In this document: piece after piece, positions 48,774-58,612 of the stretch | How the letters are laid out: every line of letters begins with the position of its first letter | Numbering within the stretch: position 1 is the first letter of the stretch | NCBI GenBank assembly: GCA_021323225.1 | Contig: JAJTCH010000001.1 | Span: forward strand, 625,120-689,119 | From: Rickettsiaceae bacterium | Lineage (GTDB): Bacteria > Pseudomonadota > Alphaproteobacteria > Rickettsiales > UBA1997 | Length of the DNA: 64,000 bases | Reading direction: 5' to 3' | Translations under genes and position numbers: made by a program | The notes under the pieces: model-generated | What the model saw: only the letters and a program-made list of their open reading frames with translations | What the model was told of the DNA's origin: nothing | The model's database searches: none

Positions 48774-49555
48774 TGAATCCAAAAATAAAGAAGATTCAAA
48801 ATCAAAAAACTCCAATAACTTGCCTCACTGCCTATAGCTATCCGATTGCTAAAATTTTAGATCAATATTGCGATATGATTTTGGTGGGAGACTCTCTTGG
48901 CATGGCAATTTATGGTATGAGAGATACTTTGGGCGTAAGCATTGAGATGATGATAAATCACGGCCAGGCTGTGACCAGAGCTGCTAAAAAAGCATTAGTG
49001 GTAGTTGATATTCCATTCGGATCTTTTGAAAAATCGCCAAAACAAGCGCTTGAAACCGCCAAGAAAATTATCGCGGCAACTAAATGTGATGCAGTAAAAA
49101 TTGAAACTTCCCAAGAGACAATTAAAACCGTGAAATATCTAGTGGAAAATAAAATACCAGTAATGGGCCATGTCGGTCTTTTGCCGCAAAGAATCAAGGA
49201 AATGGGCGGTTACAAATATCAAGGCAAGGATGAAAATTCCGCTAAAGAAATTATCCAAACTGCAATTGATTTAGAAAAGGCTGGCGCTTTTGCTTTTGTA
49301 ATTGAAGGCGTTCCAGCGAAGCTTGCAACTGAAATTTCTAAATCAGTAAAAATCCCAACCATCGGCATCGGCGCTTCAGCTGATTGCGGTGGACAAGTTT
49401 TAGTAATTGATGATTTACTTGGATTGAATCAGGAATTCAAACCAAGATTTGTTAAGAATTACGCTGATTTGGCAGACAAAGTTGGAAAGGCGGTGAAGAA
49501 ATTTTGCGATGAAGTTAAAAGCAAGAAATTTCCTTCTAAGAAAGAGATGATTTGA
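48773..49555 (+). CDS. panB: Ketopantoate hydroxymethyltransferase
   Basis: PanB adds a hydroxymethyl group to alpha-ketoisovalerate, the first committed step to pantothenate. The 260-residue protein shows DMILVGDSLGMAIYGM, VVVDIPFGSFEKSP, PVMGHVGLLPQ and the catalytic region IPTIGIGASADCGGQVLV. The ATG overlaps the stop of the AsmA gene by one base, and the gene converges with midA. panC is at 23.9 kb. Confidence 0.97.
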   Translation: MNPKIKKIQNQKTPITCLTAYSYPIAKILDQYCDMILVGDSLGMAIYGMRDTLGVSIEMMINHGQAVTRAAKKALVVVDIPFGSFEKSPKQALETAKKIIAATKCDAVKIETSQETIKTVKYLVENKIPVMGHVGLLPQRIKEMGGYKYQGKDENSAKEIIQTAIDLEKAGAFAFVIEGVPAKLATEISKSVKIPTIGIGASADCGGQVLVIDDLLGLNQEFKPRFVKNYADLADKVGKAVKKFCDEVKSKKFPSKKEMI

Positions 49556-50590
49556 TTACCAAATAATCAAAACCTTAAATAACTCTCCCATTTGTTCTTT
49601 ATCAATCAAACGATCAATTGCGGAATTAATTAGACTCCGCTTCTCATCATTTTTTCCTATCAATAAATTTTCTCTTCTAGCTTCAATTCCAAGCGCAATT
49701 AAAAATTCTCTTTGACTAACAATTGAAGTTTTTAAATTATTCTGCAAAGCAGTTTTTTGCAAAGAAGAAAAATCTACCAATGCAGTCAAGTCAGACTCTC
49801 CAACCTCTTTCAAAATATCACAATATTGATGATTACTTACCGCTTGCAATGTATTTCGCATTTCATTTTCCACATATCCATAATCAATAATCAAACCAAT
49901 ACCTCCGGTTTTTTTTATTGCTTCTGATAATTCAGTCATGAATGCCAAGGCCTGCGGGCTTTGTTCAAAAACCGCATCGATTTTAACTTCAGCAATTTGT
50001 AATTCGGAAGGTTTAGCTGAAGGTCGTAAAACAAATTGCAATTCGCCATCATTTCCAACCGCAACCATTCTTTCTACCCAGCCATTTTCGGTTTTTATAA
50101 ATTGGTTGATTGCAAAACAATCGAACAATTCATTGCTGATAAAAAAAATCGGCGCTTGATTATTTTGCTGATAAAAATCGGAAAAATTTTCGTACCAACT
50201 GATGTTAAATTCTTGCAAATTTTGCTGCTGGATTTTTTGCAATTTTGGGCTGGTTTCAATAATTGCTAGGTTGGATTGCTCTAAAAAACCGGGAATTTTT
50301 TTGGCAAAATTAAGCAGATCTTTCATCAAGGTGCCGCGCCCTGCCCCCATCTCAACCAGATTAATTTTTTTGCCAGCGTAATTATTTTGCCAAAGATTGA
50401 TCAGATAAGCTCCGATCAACTCGCCAAAAACCTGACTAATTTCCGGCGCGGTCGTGAAATCTCCTGCTTTTCCAAAAGGGTCTTTGCATTTGTAATAGCC
50501 AAGTTCCGGATGAAACAGAGCTTCATTCATGAATTGGCTAATTGAGATTGGGCCGTTGATTTTGATGAGATTTTTTAGATGAGACTTCAC
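49556..50590 (-). CDS. MidA/NDUFAF7-family SAM-dependent methyltransferase
   Basis: The 344-residue protein belongs to the DUF185 family. The mitochondrial member NDUFAF7 methylates an arginine in a complex I subunit. Family marks are ISQFMNEALFHPELGYY, FGKAGDFTTAPEISQVFGE, the SAM motif LVEMGAGRGTLMKDLL and IIDYGY. It probably acts in complex I assembly. It lies 14 bases after pstC. Confidence 0.9.
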   Translation of the reverse strand: MKSHLKNLIKINGPISISQFMNEALFHPELGYYKCKDPFGKAGDFTTAPEISQVFGELIGAYLINLWQNNYAGKKINLVEMGAGRGTLMKDLLNFAKKIPGFLEQSNLAIIETSPKLQKIQQQNLQEFNISWYENFSDFYQQNNQAPIFFISNELFDCFAINQFIKTENGWVERMVAVGNDGELQFVLRPSAKPSELQIAEVKIDAVFEQSPQALAFMTELSEAIKKTGGIGLIIDYGYVENEMRNTLQAVSNHQYCDILKEVGESDLTALVDFSSLQKTALQNNLKTSIVSQREFLIALGIEARRENLLIGKNDEKRSLINSAIDRLIDKEQMGELFKVLIIW

Positions 50591-50604
50591 TTAAATTTAC
50601 AGCT

Positions 50605-51825
50605 TTAGCTATATTTTTTGTTGAATTTTCTAACCACTACTAAAGCGATGATGTTGAATATTAAGGTCATCACAAACAGCACCAAACCTAGTGCAAAAGC
50701 GGCTAGAGTTTTTGGACTTTCTGCATCTTGATCTCCAACTAATAAAGTTACAATTTGCGCAGTTGCGGTTGTAACTGAATCTAGCGGATTGAAAGTTAAT
50801 TTAGCCACCAGACCAGCAGCCATAACCACAATCATTGTCTCGCCAATCGCTCTTGAAAAGGCTAGCAAAACTGAACTGGCAATACCTGGAAAAGCAGAAA
50901 CCAAAACTACTTTCTTAATCATCTCTGATTTAGTACTTCCCATCGCCAGAGCCGCATCCTTCAAAGAAATCGGAACAGAATTTATTGCATCATCGGACAA
51001 AGAAAGAATAAAAGGAATAATCATTACACCCATAACTAAACCAGCAGATAAAGCGCTTTCTGAAGCAATATCAACACCAAATTTAGCGAAAAAACTTTTT
51101 AAGAAAGGTGCCACCATGATCACCGCAAAATAGCCATAGACAACGGTTGGCACGCCAGCAAGAATTTCTAGGATTGGTTTGAGAAAATTTCTAGTCGAAG
51201 ATTTGGCATATTCCGACAAATAAATTGCCGACATCAAACCAAGTGGAATGGAAACCGACAACGCAACAAAAGTGATTAAAAGCGTGCCAAGAAAAACCGG
51301 CACAATGCCAAAAGAGCTGTCAGACAAGGCCTGCCCGGCATGAACTGCAATTTGCGGATTCCAAGATAATCCAAATAAAAATTGGATTGGACTAACAATT
51401 TTGAAAAATTTTATTGCCTCAAAAAGAATGGAAATGGTGATCAAAAATGTGATGATCACGCCAAAAGAGGTGGAAAAAATCAGGAAAAATTTAGTGACAT
51501 TTTCCAGATGTTTTTTGGCATTGAAAGTTTTTTTGAAAAGAAAAATCACCACAGCGGAGCAAGCTACCAAGCTAACCAGTAATAAAGAAATTTTTTGTAA
51601 AAATTCCAGATTAATAAACAAAATACCGGCAAGAAAAATTACAGCCCAAAGCACAAAACAATATAAATAATGGCTTTTTAGTGAATGGGAATAAAATCGC
51701 CCTTCCTGCAAAACCGGAGTTTTAACTAGAGAAATCCTTTGCTTTAAAAACAAAAAATTTGCGGCAATAATGAGAACGGCAATTAGCAGGAATGACATTG
51801 CTGATGTGGTTTGTTGCGGAATCAA
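50605..51825 (-). CDS. pstC: Phosphate ABC transporter permease PstC
   Basis: PstC is one of the two membrane permeases of the high-affinity phosphate importer. The 406-residue protein has several extra N-terminal helices (within residues 8-100), then the permease core with the EAA-like loop (ALAMGSTKSEMIKKVVLVSAFPGI) and FSRAIGETMIVVMAAG. The extended N-terminus is common in alphaproteobacteria. No pstS, pstA or pstB adjoins it; the next gene downstream is midA, so the partners must be elsewhere if the transporter works. Confidence 0.9.
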   Translation of the reverse strand: MIPQQTTSAMSFLLIAVLIIAANFLFLKQRISLVKTPVLQEGRFYSHSLKSHYLYCFVLWAVIFLAGILFINLEFLQKISLLLVSLVACSAVVIFLFKKTFNAKKHLENVTKFFLIFSTSFGVIITFLITISILFEAIKFFKIVSPIQFLFGLSWNPQIAVHAGQALSDSSFGIVPVFLGTLLITFVALSVSIPLGLMSAIYLSEYAKSSTRNFLKPILEILAGVPTVVYGYFAVIMVAPFLKSFFAKFGVDIASESALSAGLVMGVMIIPFILSLSDDAINSVPISLKDAALAMGSTKSEMIKKVVLVSAFPGIASSVLLAFSRAIGETMIVVMAAGLVAKLTFNPLDSVTTATAQIVTLLVGDQDAESPKTLAAFALGLVLFVMTLIFNIIALVVVRKFNKKYS

Positions 51826-51868
51826 AGCGGGCCCATTATTAATAATTTAATTACTTTTGCAATTCTTC

Positions 51869-52627
51869 ATGAAGAAAATTCGCCTTTTGGTTAGAGAAAC
51901 AGAGCTCGGAGCAGGAAAAATCATAAAAATTACTGATAATGATTTTGACTATTTAACAAAAGTGATGCGCAAGAAAACTGGCGATGAGCTGTTGATTTTC
52001 AACGGCCGCAATGGGGAATGGTTGGCAAAAATTGTTGAAATTGAGAAAAAATTTTGTCAAATTCAGACCATTGGCCAAAACAAAGAACAATATTTTCCAC
52101 CAAATATAACACTAGCTTTTGCACCGGTAAAAAACGCCCGAATTGATTTTATCGCAGCAAAAGCAACCGAACTTGGAATCAGGAAGTTTCAACCGATTAT
52201 CACTCAGCACACAATTGTCGATAAAATCAATTTGGAAAGATTTGAAGCCAATATCAAAGAAGCGGCGGAACAATGCGAAAGGCTTGATTTACCAGAAATT
52301 TTAGAGCCAATCAAACTGGACAAATTTTTGAGAACTGTTTTAGAAAATGAAATTTTAATTTTATGCGACGAGCAAGGCAGCGGTAAAAAAGCCGGAGAAA
52401 TTTTGCCTAATATAAATCCCAGCAATTCAGAAATCATCATATTTACCGGCCCGGAAGGCGGCTTTTCTGCTCAGGAATTTGAGCAATTTGATAGGATAAA
52501 AAATCTGCATAAAATTACTCTCGGCCCAAGAATTTTAAGAGCTGACACTGCAATAATATCCGCCATCACTTTAGTGCAGGAATTTTTAGGAGATTTTAAT
52601 TTAAAGCCGAATTTTTCAGAAAGTTAG
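51869..52627 (+). CDS. rsmE: 16S rRNA m3U1498 methyltransferase RsmE
   Basis: RsmE is a SPOUT enzyme that methylates U1498 of 16S rRNA. The 252-residue protein begins with a PUA-like domain and has the knot signature IIIFTGPEGGFSAQEFEQF, then ITLGPRILRADTAIISAI. I use the ATG at 51869; an upstream TTG at 51857 adds four residues. It is divergent from pstC and overlaps the end of hscA by four bases. Confidence 0.94.
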   Translation: MKKIRLLVRETELGAGKIIKITDNDFDYLTKVMRKKTGDELLIFNGRNGEWLAKIVEIEKKFCQIQTIGQNKEQYFPPNITLAFAPVKNARIDFIAAKATELGIRKFQPIITQHTIVDKINLERFEANIKEAAEQCERLDLPEILEPIKLDKFLRTVLENEILILCDEQGSGKKAGEILPNINPSNSEIIIFTGPEGGFSAQEFEQFDRIKNLHKITLGPRILRADTAIISAITLVQEFLGDFNLKPNFSES

Positions 52628-54477
52628 ATTTGATCAATCTTTTTTCCGATCAAAGTTTTACCAATCACTTCATTCATTTTTTTCTCTGCAACAATTTCAG
52701 CGTGTTTTTCTAGCTCTTCCATCTCTGAATTTATAAGCTCCTGATTATCAGATTTTATTGCCTCTTCCAAGATTCCAATTTGTTTTTTTGCTGCCAAAAT
52801 TTCATCTTTTGTCAGCAAGTTTTCATCTTCTTTTATAGCAGAATTTAGCGCCAAAATATTTCTCTTTGCTTCAGTTTTTGCTTCGACCAATAAACGCTGT
52901 TTCATGTCGCTTTTTGATTTTTGCAGCGATTCTAAAAGCATTTCTTTGACTTGGACTTCACTCAAACCAAAGCTTGGTTTGATCTCAATTATTTGGCTTT
53001 CACCGGTAATTTGTTCAGTGGCGTTAACCGTTAAAAGCCCATCAGCATCAATTTTGAAAACTACTTTAACCCTTGCCACACCAGCCTTGAGAGCTGGAAT
53101 ATTTTTAATTTCAAAATTTGCAAGTGATCGGCAATCTGATGCTAACTCGCGTTCGCCTTGCACAATATGCAGCTTCATTCCATTTTGTCCGTCGGCAAAA
53201 GTGGTAAATTCTTTGGCAGCAGAAGTTGGAATTGGACTGTTGCGTTCAATAATCTTTTCAACCAAACCTCCCATCATTTCAATTCCTAACGAAAGCGGAA
53301 TGACATCAAGAAGTAAATTATCGGAATTGCGCGAAACTAATGCATTAGCTTGAATAGCGGCGCCAAGGGCAACAATTCTATCTGGATCAATATCATCCAG
53401 AATTTTGGTTTTGCTAAATTCGGCTGATAATTTTTCTTTGATAATCGGCATTCTGGTTGAGCCACCAACTAAAATTACTGCTTTGATTTGTTCATCTTCC
53501 AGCTCCAACTCATCCAATAAATTTCTGGTTATTTGCACAGTTTTAGAAGCAAGATCACTAACCAAATTAATAAATTCTGTTTTTGATAATTGGAAATCCA
53601 GCAACTGATTCTGCAAACTAAATTCTACAAAAGCATAATCATGATGAGTTAGTCGTTCCTTGATTTGCCTTGCTGCAAGCTTGATATTTTGCAGGTCAAT
53701 TATTGGAAGATTTTTTAAATTATTTTTTTCGATTATTTTTTTTGCGATTAGATCATCAAAATCATCACCACCCAAATTTGCATCTCCGCCAACACCGATA
53801 ACTTTAAAAATGCCTTTTGAAAGTTGCAAAACTGAGACATCAAAAGTTCCGCCACCTAAATCAAAAATCAAAAATTTTCCTTCCGCCTTTTTATCTAAAC
53901 CATAAGCAATTGCTGCCGCTGTAGGCTCACTAATTAATCGCAAAACTTCTAGCCCAGCTAAATTCGCTGCTTGTTTGGTGGCATTTCTCGCCGCTTCATC
54001 AAAATAAGCGGGAACAGTAATTACCACTTTTGAAACTGGTTTTTGCAAATCATTTTCAGCAATAGTTTTTAGATGTTTTAAAATTTGCGCTGAAATTTCA
54101 ACCGCGCTAAAAGCCGCTCCACCCAACATTACGCGCAATTGTTCATCGCTTTTTTTGGCAACAAATGACAAGTTAGAAATTTTCTCAACATCTTTATGGC
54201 CTTTACCCATCAGCCTTTTTACGGAGTAAATTTTTTCTGCAGCATCTTTTGCTTTTGCTCCGACAACAAAATTTCCATCTTCTCCAAGCGCTACAACTGA
54301 AGGCTGCATAAAATTGCCATCTTTATCGAGCAAAATTTGCGGACGCACTTCACCATTTTCATTAACCGCAATTGCAATCAAAGAATTTGTGGTGCCAAGA
54401 TCAATGCCAACAGCCACTTCTTCTTGATAATGCGGTGGTGGAGTTTGGCCTGGTTCGTAGATTTTTAACAAAGACAT
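52624..54477 (-). CDS. hscA: Fe-S biogenesis Hsp70 chaperone HscA
   Basis: HscA is the specialised Hsp70 that helps move the cluster from IscU to target proteins. The 617-residue protein has the ATPase motif GIDLGTTNSLIAIA, ITVPAYFDEAARNATKQA, IFDLGGGTFDVSVL and ILVGGSTRMPII, then the substrate domain. It is the last gene of the isc operon, 6 bases after hscB. Confidence 0.96.
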   Translation of the reverse strand: MSLLKIYEPGQTPPPHYQEEVAVGIDLGTTNSLIAIAVNENGEVRPQILLDKDGNFMQPSVVALGEDGNFVVGAKAKDAAEKIYSVKRLMGKGHKDVEKISNLSFVAKKSDEQLRVMLGGAAFSAVEISAQILKHLKTIAENDLQKPVSKVVITVPAYFDEAARNATKQAANLAGLEVLRLISEPTAAAIAYGLDKKAEGKFLIFDLGGGTFDVSVLQLSKGIFKVIGVGGDANLGGDDFDDLIAKKIIEKNNLKNLPIIDLQNIKLAARQIKERLTHHDYAFVEFSLQNQLLDFQLSKTEFINLVSDLASKTVQITRNLLDELELEDEQIKAVILVGGSTRMPIIKEKLSAEFSKTKILDDIDPDRIVALGAAIQANALVSRNSDNLLLDVIPLSLGIEMMGGLVEKIIERNSPIPTSAAKEFTTFADGQNGMKLHIVQGERELASDCRSLANFEIKNIPALKAGVARVKVVFKIDADGLLTVNATEQITGESQIIEIKPSFGLSEVQVKEMLLESLQKSKSDMKQRLLVEAKTEAKRNILALNSAIKEDENLLTKDEILAAKKQIGILEEAIKSDNQELINSEMEELEKHAEIVAEKKMNEVIGKTLIGKKIDQI

Positions 54478-54483
54478 CTGTGT

Positions 54484-54978
54484 TTAGCCTGGTTTTTTTA
54501 AGTCCAAAATAATTTTATCTAAATATTTCATTTTAATCAGCATTTGTGCTGCTTCTTGGAAATTATTTTTTGCCAATAATTCAGTAATTTTTGGCATTTC
54601 TTCGCTGATTAAATTTTTGATTTTTTGTTTTATCTCATTAATTGCAGCTTGATCATTTTGATTTTCCAAAATTTCTTCGCGTAAATTCATCACAAAAATT
54701 AGAGTTTCCTGAGCTGGCTTAACACTGCATTTTTCATCCTCAATATCCATATTTTGCAGCTGCAAAAAATAGATCACGCGTTTAAGCGGATTTTTTAGGA
54801 TTTGGTAGGCTTGGTTGATAAGAATTGAATTAATCTCGGACTCGGTCTGGTCCTTTGTAACATCTGGGTGAAACTGTTGCTGGAGTTTTAGATATTGATT
54901 TTCCAGCTTCTCTTCATCAATTTGAAATGATGTTGGAAGATTGAATTTTTCGAAGTGATTTAGCTTGTCTAACAGCAT
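54484..54978 (-). CDS. hscB: Fe-S biogenesis J-protein HscB
   Basis: The 164-residue co-chaperone stimulates HscA and binds IscU. The N-terminal J domain carries the HPD motif (QQFHPDVTKD), and the C-terminal helical domain binds IscU. It lies 16 bases after iscA and 6 before hscA. Confidence 0.93.
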   Translation of the reverse strand: MLLDKLNHFEKFNLPTSFQIDEEKLENQYLKLQQQFHPDVTKDQTESEINSILINQAYQILKNPLKRVIYFLQLQNMDIEDEKCSVKPAQETLIFVMNLREEILENQNDQAAINEIKQKIKNLISEEMPKITELLAKNNFQEAAQMLIKMKYLDKIILDLKKPG

Positions 54979-54994
54979 TCATTTATTTCTATAA

Positions 54995-55423
54995 CTACAC
55001 GTTAAATGATTCACCACAGCCACATCTACCCTTCTCATTCGGATTAACGAAGTCAAAACCGGAGCGCAAATTTTCATCAATATAAATCATTTTACTGCCG
55101 ATTAAAAACATCGAAATTTTTGGATCAATAAAAATATTGATGCCATCTTTAATGACCAAATCATCATATTTGCTGAGGTTTTTTTCTTGCACAGCATATT
55201 CAATTGCATAAGAAAGACCAGAGCAGCCACGGGTGCGAACATTAACTTTAATGCCTTCGCATGGTTCTTTTCTTTGTTCTAACAGCAACTTGATTTGCTT
55301 TAACGCATCATCATCAATAGCTAGATAATCGACGATAGCATTGCCAAGCGGGCCGGATTTTTGATTGGAGAAATTTGCTAATGCGCTCAACTTACGAATT
55401 TTTTTTCTTTTTATAATCTTCAA
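54995..55423 (-). CDS. iscA: A-type iron-sulfur carrier IscA
   Basis: IscA carries Fe-S clusters or iron. The 142-residue frame has the three ligands in TRGCSGLSY and CGCGESF. The first 35 or so residues (MKIIKRKKIRKLSALANF) extend beyond the usual start and overlap the end of iscU by 32 bases. A TTG at 55390, directly after the iscU stop, would give a shorter protein. No internal ATG is available before the conserved core, so the start remains open. Confidence 0.92.
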   Translation of the reverse strand: MKIIKRKKIRKLSALANFSNQKSGPLGNAIVDYLAIDDDALKQIKLLLEQRKEPCEGIKVNVRTRGCSGLSYAIEYAVQEKNLSKYDDLVIKDGINIFIDPKISMFLIGSKMIYIDENLRSGFDFVNPNEKGRCGCGESFNV

Positions 55424-55775
55424 TAGCAGCCTTTATTGCTTCTTCTGCCAATACTGAACAATGGATTTTAACCGGAGGAAGTGAAAGCTCTTGAGCAATT
55501 TCCTTATTGCTGATTTTACCTGCATCTTCAATATTTTTCCCCTTCACCCATTCAGTCACTAGTGAGCTGGAGGCAATAGCAGAGCCACAGCCAAAAGTTT
55601 TAAATTTTGCTTCAGTAATAGTGCCATCATTTGCAACTTTAATTTGCAATTTCATCACGTCACCGCAAGCAGGAGCACCAACTAAACCGGTGCCAATATT
55701 TTGTTCTTCTTTACCGAAAGACCCAACATTTCTTGGGTTTTCATAATGATCAATAACTTCTTTTGAATATGCCAT
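55392..55775 (-). CDS. iscU: Iron-sulfur scaffold IscU
   Basis: IscU is the scaffold on which the cluster is built. The 127-residue protein has the conserved cysteines (GAPACGDVMKLQ; KFKTFGCGSAIASSS; PPVKIHCSVLAEEA) and the HscA recognition motif LPPVK. It lies between iscS and iscA. Confidence 0.98.
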   Translation of the reverse strand: MAYSKEVIDHYENPRNVGSFGKEEQNIGTGLVGAPACGDVMKLQIKVANDGTITEAKFKTFGCGSAIASSSLVTEWVKGKNIEDAGKISNKEIAQELSLPPVKIHCSVLAEEAIKAAIEDYKKKKNS

Positions 55776-55794
55776 AATTACTCCTTATTTAAAT

Positions 55795-57015
55795 TTAATG
55801 TCCTGTCCAATTAATTGATTTTAAGTCAATTCCTTCCTGCATCATATCCCATATTGGACTTAAGGAACGCAGTTTATCAATTTTTTCTTTAATTAAATTG
55901 ATCGCATAATCAATTTCGGCTTCGGTGGTAAATCTGCCGATTCCGAAACGAATTGAAGTGTGCGCCAAATCATCTTCAACGCCGATTGAATGTAAAACAT
56001 ATGAAGGCTCTAAAGATGAAGAAGTACAAGCAGAACCGCTTGACACGGCCAAATCTTTTATTGCCATGATCATGGATTCGCCTTCAATTCCAGCAAAACT
56101 GAAATTTAAATTACCCGGATAGCGGTGGGTTTTATCGCCATTTAAATATACTTCCGGAATTGTGCCGATTGCTTGATAGAATTTGTCGCTCAATTTTTTG
56201 ATATGTTCAGCATCTTTTGCCATTTCATTTTTGGCAATTTCTGCAGCCTTACCAAAACCAACAACTAGAGGTGTTGCCAAAGTTCCAGATCTAAAGCCAC
56301 GCTCTTGACCCCCACCACTCATGATTGGTTTTAGGCGGACACGTGGTTTGCGTCTAACATAGAGAGCGCCAATTCCTTTCGGGCCGTAAATTTTGTGGCC
56401 GGAGATACTCATCAAATCAATATTCAGCTCATCAACATTTAAAGGAATTTTGCCAAAAGCTTGCGCACAATCAGTGTGAAAAAACACATTTTTTTTGCGG
56501 CATATTGCACCGATTTCTTTAAGTGGCTGGATAACTCCAATCTCATTATTGACTGCCATTATTGAAACCAAACAGGTTTTGTCAGTGATGGCATTTTCCA
56601 ATTCTTTCAAATCAACCAAGCCGTTTTTTCCAACCGGCAGGAATGTGACTTGCGCACCTTCTTGCTCAATATCACGGCAGGAATTGATCACGCATTTATG
56701 TTCTGTTGCAAGAGTGATGACATGATTTTTACCACTATTTTTGTAAAAGCCGTAAACGCCTTTGATCGCCATATTGTTGGATTCTGTGGCGCCAGAGGTA
56801 AAAACAATTTCTTTATCGCTGGCAGAAATTACATCAGCAACTTGTTTGCGGGCAATTTCAACCAATTCTTCCGCCTTCCAACCAAAAGCATGGGTCCTGC
56901 TATGTGGATTGCCAAAATCTTCCTTCATGACTTGAATCATCGCCTCAACAACACGCGGATCCATTGGTGTGGTTGACTGGTAATCGAGATAAATTGGTAA
57001 TTTTATATTGGTCAT
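55795..57015 (-). CDS. iscS: Cysteine desulfurase IscS
   Basis: IscS is the PLP enzyme that supplies sulfur for clusters and thiolated tRNAs. The 406-residue protein has the PLP lysine ([17 protein letters not shown]) and the active-site cysteine loop ([17 protein letters not shown]). Long stretches resemble rickettsial IscS. I start at the ATG at 57015, one base after the upstream stop; an ATG at 57036 would overlap that gene by 20 bases. Confidence 0.97.
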   Translation of the reverse strand: MTNIKLPIYLDYQSTTPMDPRVVEAMIQVMKEDFGNPHSRTHAFGWKAEELVEIARKQVADVISASDKEIVFTSGATESNNMAIKGVYGFYKNSGKNHVITLATEHKCVINSCRDIEQEGAQVTFLPVGKNGLVDLKELENAITDKTCLVSIMAVNNEIGVIQPLKEIGAICRKKNVFFHTDCAQAFGKIPLNVDELNIDLMSISGHKIYGPKGIGALYVRRKPRVRLKPIMSGGGQERGFRSGTLATPLVVGFGKAAEIAKNEMAKDAEHIKKLSDKFYQAIGTIPEVYLNGDKTHRYPGNLNFSFAGIEGESMIMAIKDLAVSSGSACTSSSLEPSYVLHSIGVEDDLAHTSIRFGIGRFTTEAEIDYAINLIKEKIDKLRSLSPIWDMMQEGIDLKSINWTGH

Positions 57016-57016
57016 T

Positions 57017-58132
57017 TTAGTTTCTTGTTTTTTCATATAATTCTTTCCACACTTCTAAAAATCTATCAACTTGTTGTTTGGTGTTTTCAAGGCCCAAACT
57101 TACTCTGATGGCGCTTTTAGCAATATTATCACCAAAACCCATTGCCGATAAAACCCTGGATGGTTTTGAACTTCCCGAAGAGCAAGCTGCGCCAATGCTG
57201 ACGGCAATCCCATTTAGATCTAAGTTGATCATCTGGGTTTGGTTATCAATATTTTTGGTCGCAAAATAGCAAGTATTTGGAAGTCTAGCCACATTTTTGC
57301 TAAAAATGGTAATGTCATCACCGGCAAGCTTTTGCAGATTTTCTTCCAAATAATTTCGCAAATTTGCTAATTCCTCATATTTTTCTATCTTCGTTACTGC
57401 CAGACGGCAAGCTTCTCCAAGACCAGTTGAGCCAGCAACATTCAGGGTTCCAGGACGCTTCCCACCCTCTTGGCTACTGCCAAAAATAATCGGCTCAATA
57501 TCAAGGCCTTTTCTAACCAATAAAGCTCCGGCGCCTTGTGGGCCGTGTAACTTGTGGGACGAAATGGAAGCCATATCAATATTCAAATCTTCCAAATTGA
57601 TGTTAATTTTGCTGGTTGCTTGCACAATATCGCTATGCATTAAACCACCATATTGATGGACAAGCTTGGCAATTTCTTTAACAGGCTGGATAGCACCAGT
57701 TTCATTATTGGCGAGCATAACAGAAACGATAAAATCCCTGGTATTTAAGCTCTTGATTTTAGCCTCCAAATCAATCAAATCGATCACACAATTTTCATCA
57801 ACCGCAACTATTTGGCCGTTTTTTTGCAAAGCAGCGTTATAAACAGATGGATGCTCAATGGCGGAAGTCACAATTTGATAATTCCTGAAACCAAAAAGCG
57901 CCAAATTGTTGGATTCAGTACCACCGGAAGTAAAAATCACCTCATAATTTTGGGCACTCAAAAGTTTTCTAACATTCTCTCTGGCTTGGTTGGCCGATCT
58001 AGTTGCCATCCTACCAAAATAGTGAATCGAAGATGGGTTAAGCGGCTCAGCATAAACAGTCATCATCACTTTCAAAACTTCGTCAGAAATTTTGGTGGTA
58101 GCGTTGTTATCAAAAAATATTCTCTCTTTCAT
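57017..58132 (-). CDS. Second cysteine desulfurase (NifS/Spl1-like)
   Basis: This 371-residue PLP enzyme lies between iscR and iscS. It has its own PLP lysine ([17 protein letters not shown]) and cysteine loop ([20 protein letters not shown]), both intact. Rickettsia also has two neighbouring desulfurase genes here. The paralogues are clearly diverged, so they probably serve different acceptors. It overlaps the end of iscR by 23 bases. Confidence 0.92.
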   Translation of the reverse strand: MKERIFFDNNATTKISDEVLKVMMTVYAEPLNPSSIHYFGRMATRSANQARENVRKLLSAQNYEVIFTSGGTESNNLALFGFRNYQIVTSAIEHPSVYNAALQKNGQIVAVDENCVIDLIDLEAKIKSLNTRDFIVSVMLANNETGAIQPVKEIAKLVHQYGGLMHSDIVQATSKININLEDLNIDMASISSHKLHGPQGAGALLVRKGLDIEPIIFGSSQEGGKRPGTLNVAGSTGLGEACRLAVTKIEKYEELANLRNYLEENLQKLAGDDITIFSKNVARLPNTCYFATKNIDNQTQMINLDLNGIAVSIGAACSSGSSKPSRVLSAMGFGDNIAKSAIRVSLGLENTKQQVDRFLEVWKELYEKTRN

Positions 58133-58541
58133 GTGGTGTTGATTCCTTGATGTTTAGGAGCGATATTGATTGCAAATAATCAAAAATATTTTTCTCCAAA
58201 CCATGCCAAATATGGTGTGTTTTACATTTAGCGCTTTTCTTTACACATCCCGCCTTACCATTGCATCTAGTCATTTTCATAGGTTCTTTAGTGGCTACAA
58301 TGATATCGGCAATATTGATGTCTTTTAGTCCCTTTGCCAATATGTAACCTCCACCAGGGCCTTTGACCGACTTAACAATTTCTGCTTTTCTTAAAGAGGA
58401 AAAGATTTGCTCCAAAAAAGGAAGGGAGATTTTATGCCTCTCTGAGATTGCGCAAAGTGATACTGGACTTTCCAGACTGCCATTTTCTAATATATCGATT
58501 ACGGCAATCGTTGCATATTTTGCTTTATTAGTCAGTATCAT
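58110..58541 (-). CDS. iscR: Rrf2-family regulator IscR
   Basis: IscR senses Fe-S status with a bound [2Fe-2S] cluster and represses the isc operon. The 143-residue protein has an N-terminal winged helix (LCAISERHKISLPFLEQIF; VKGPGGGYILAK) and cluster ligands Cys93, Cys99 and Cys106 (TRCNGKAGCVKKSAKC) with a following His pair. It is the first gene of the operon, and an IscR-box-like site lies 46 bases upstream of its start. Confidence 0.94.
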   Translation of the reverse strand: MILTNKAKYATIAVIDILENGSLESPVSLCAISERHKISLPFLEQIFSSLRKAEIVKSVKGPGGGYILAKGLKDINIADIIVATKEPMKMTRCNGKAGCVKKSAKCKTHHIWHGLEKNIFDYLQSISLLNIKESTPHERENIF

Positions 58542-58581
58542 AAAAAGCTTGCTATGGTTGACCCTTCTATTTGCAGCGGAA

Positions 58582-58612
58582 TTTATAATACCTTATTAGA
58601 TTAGTCAACTAT
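58582..58612 (-). promoter_or_regulatory. isc promoter with type 1 IscR box
   Basis: On the minus strand the 25 bases at 58612-58588 (beginning atagttgact, ending aaggtat) match the enterobacterial type 1 IscR box at 22 of 25 positions by my count, including both outer ATA/TAT ends. The box contains the -35 hexamer TTGACT (58608-58603). A -10-like TATAAA (58587-58582) lies 15 bases further on. The site also covers the last codons of the DUF2335 gene. Confidence 0.7.
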
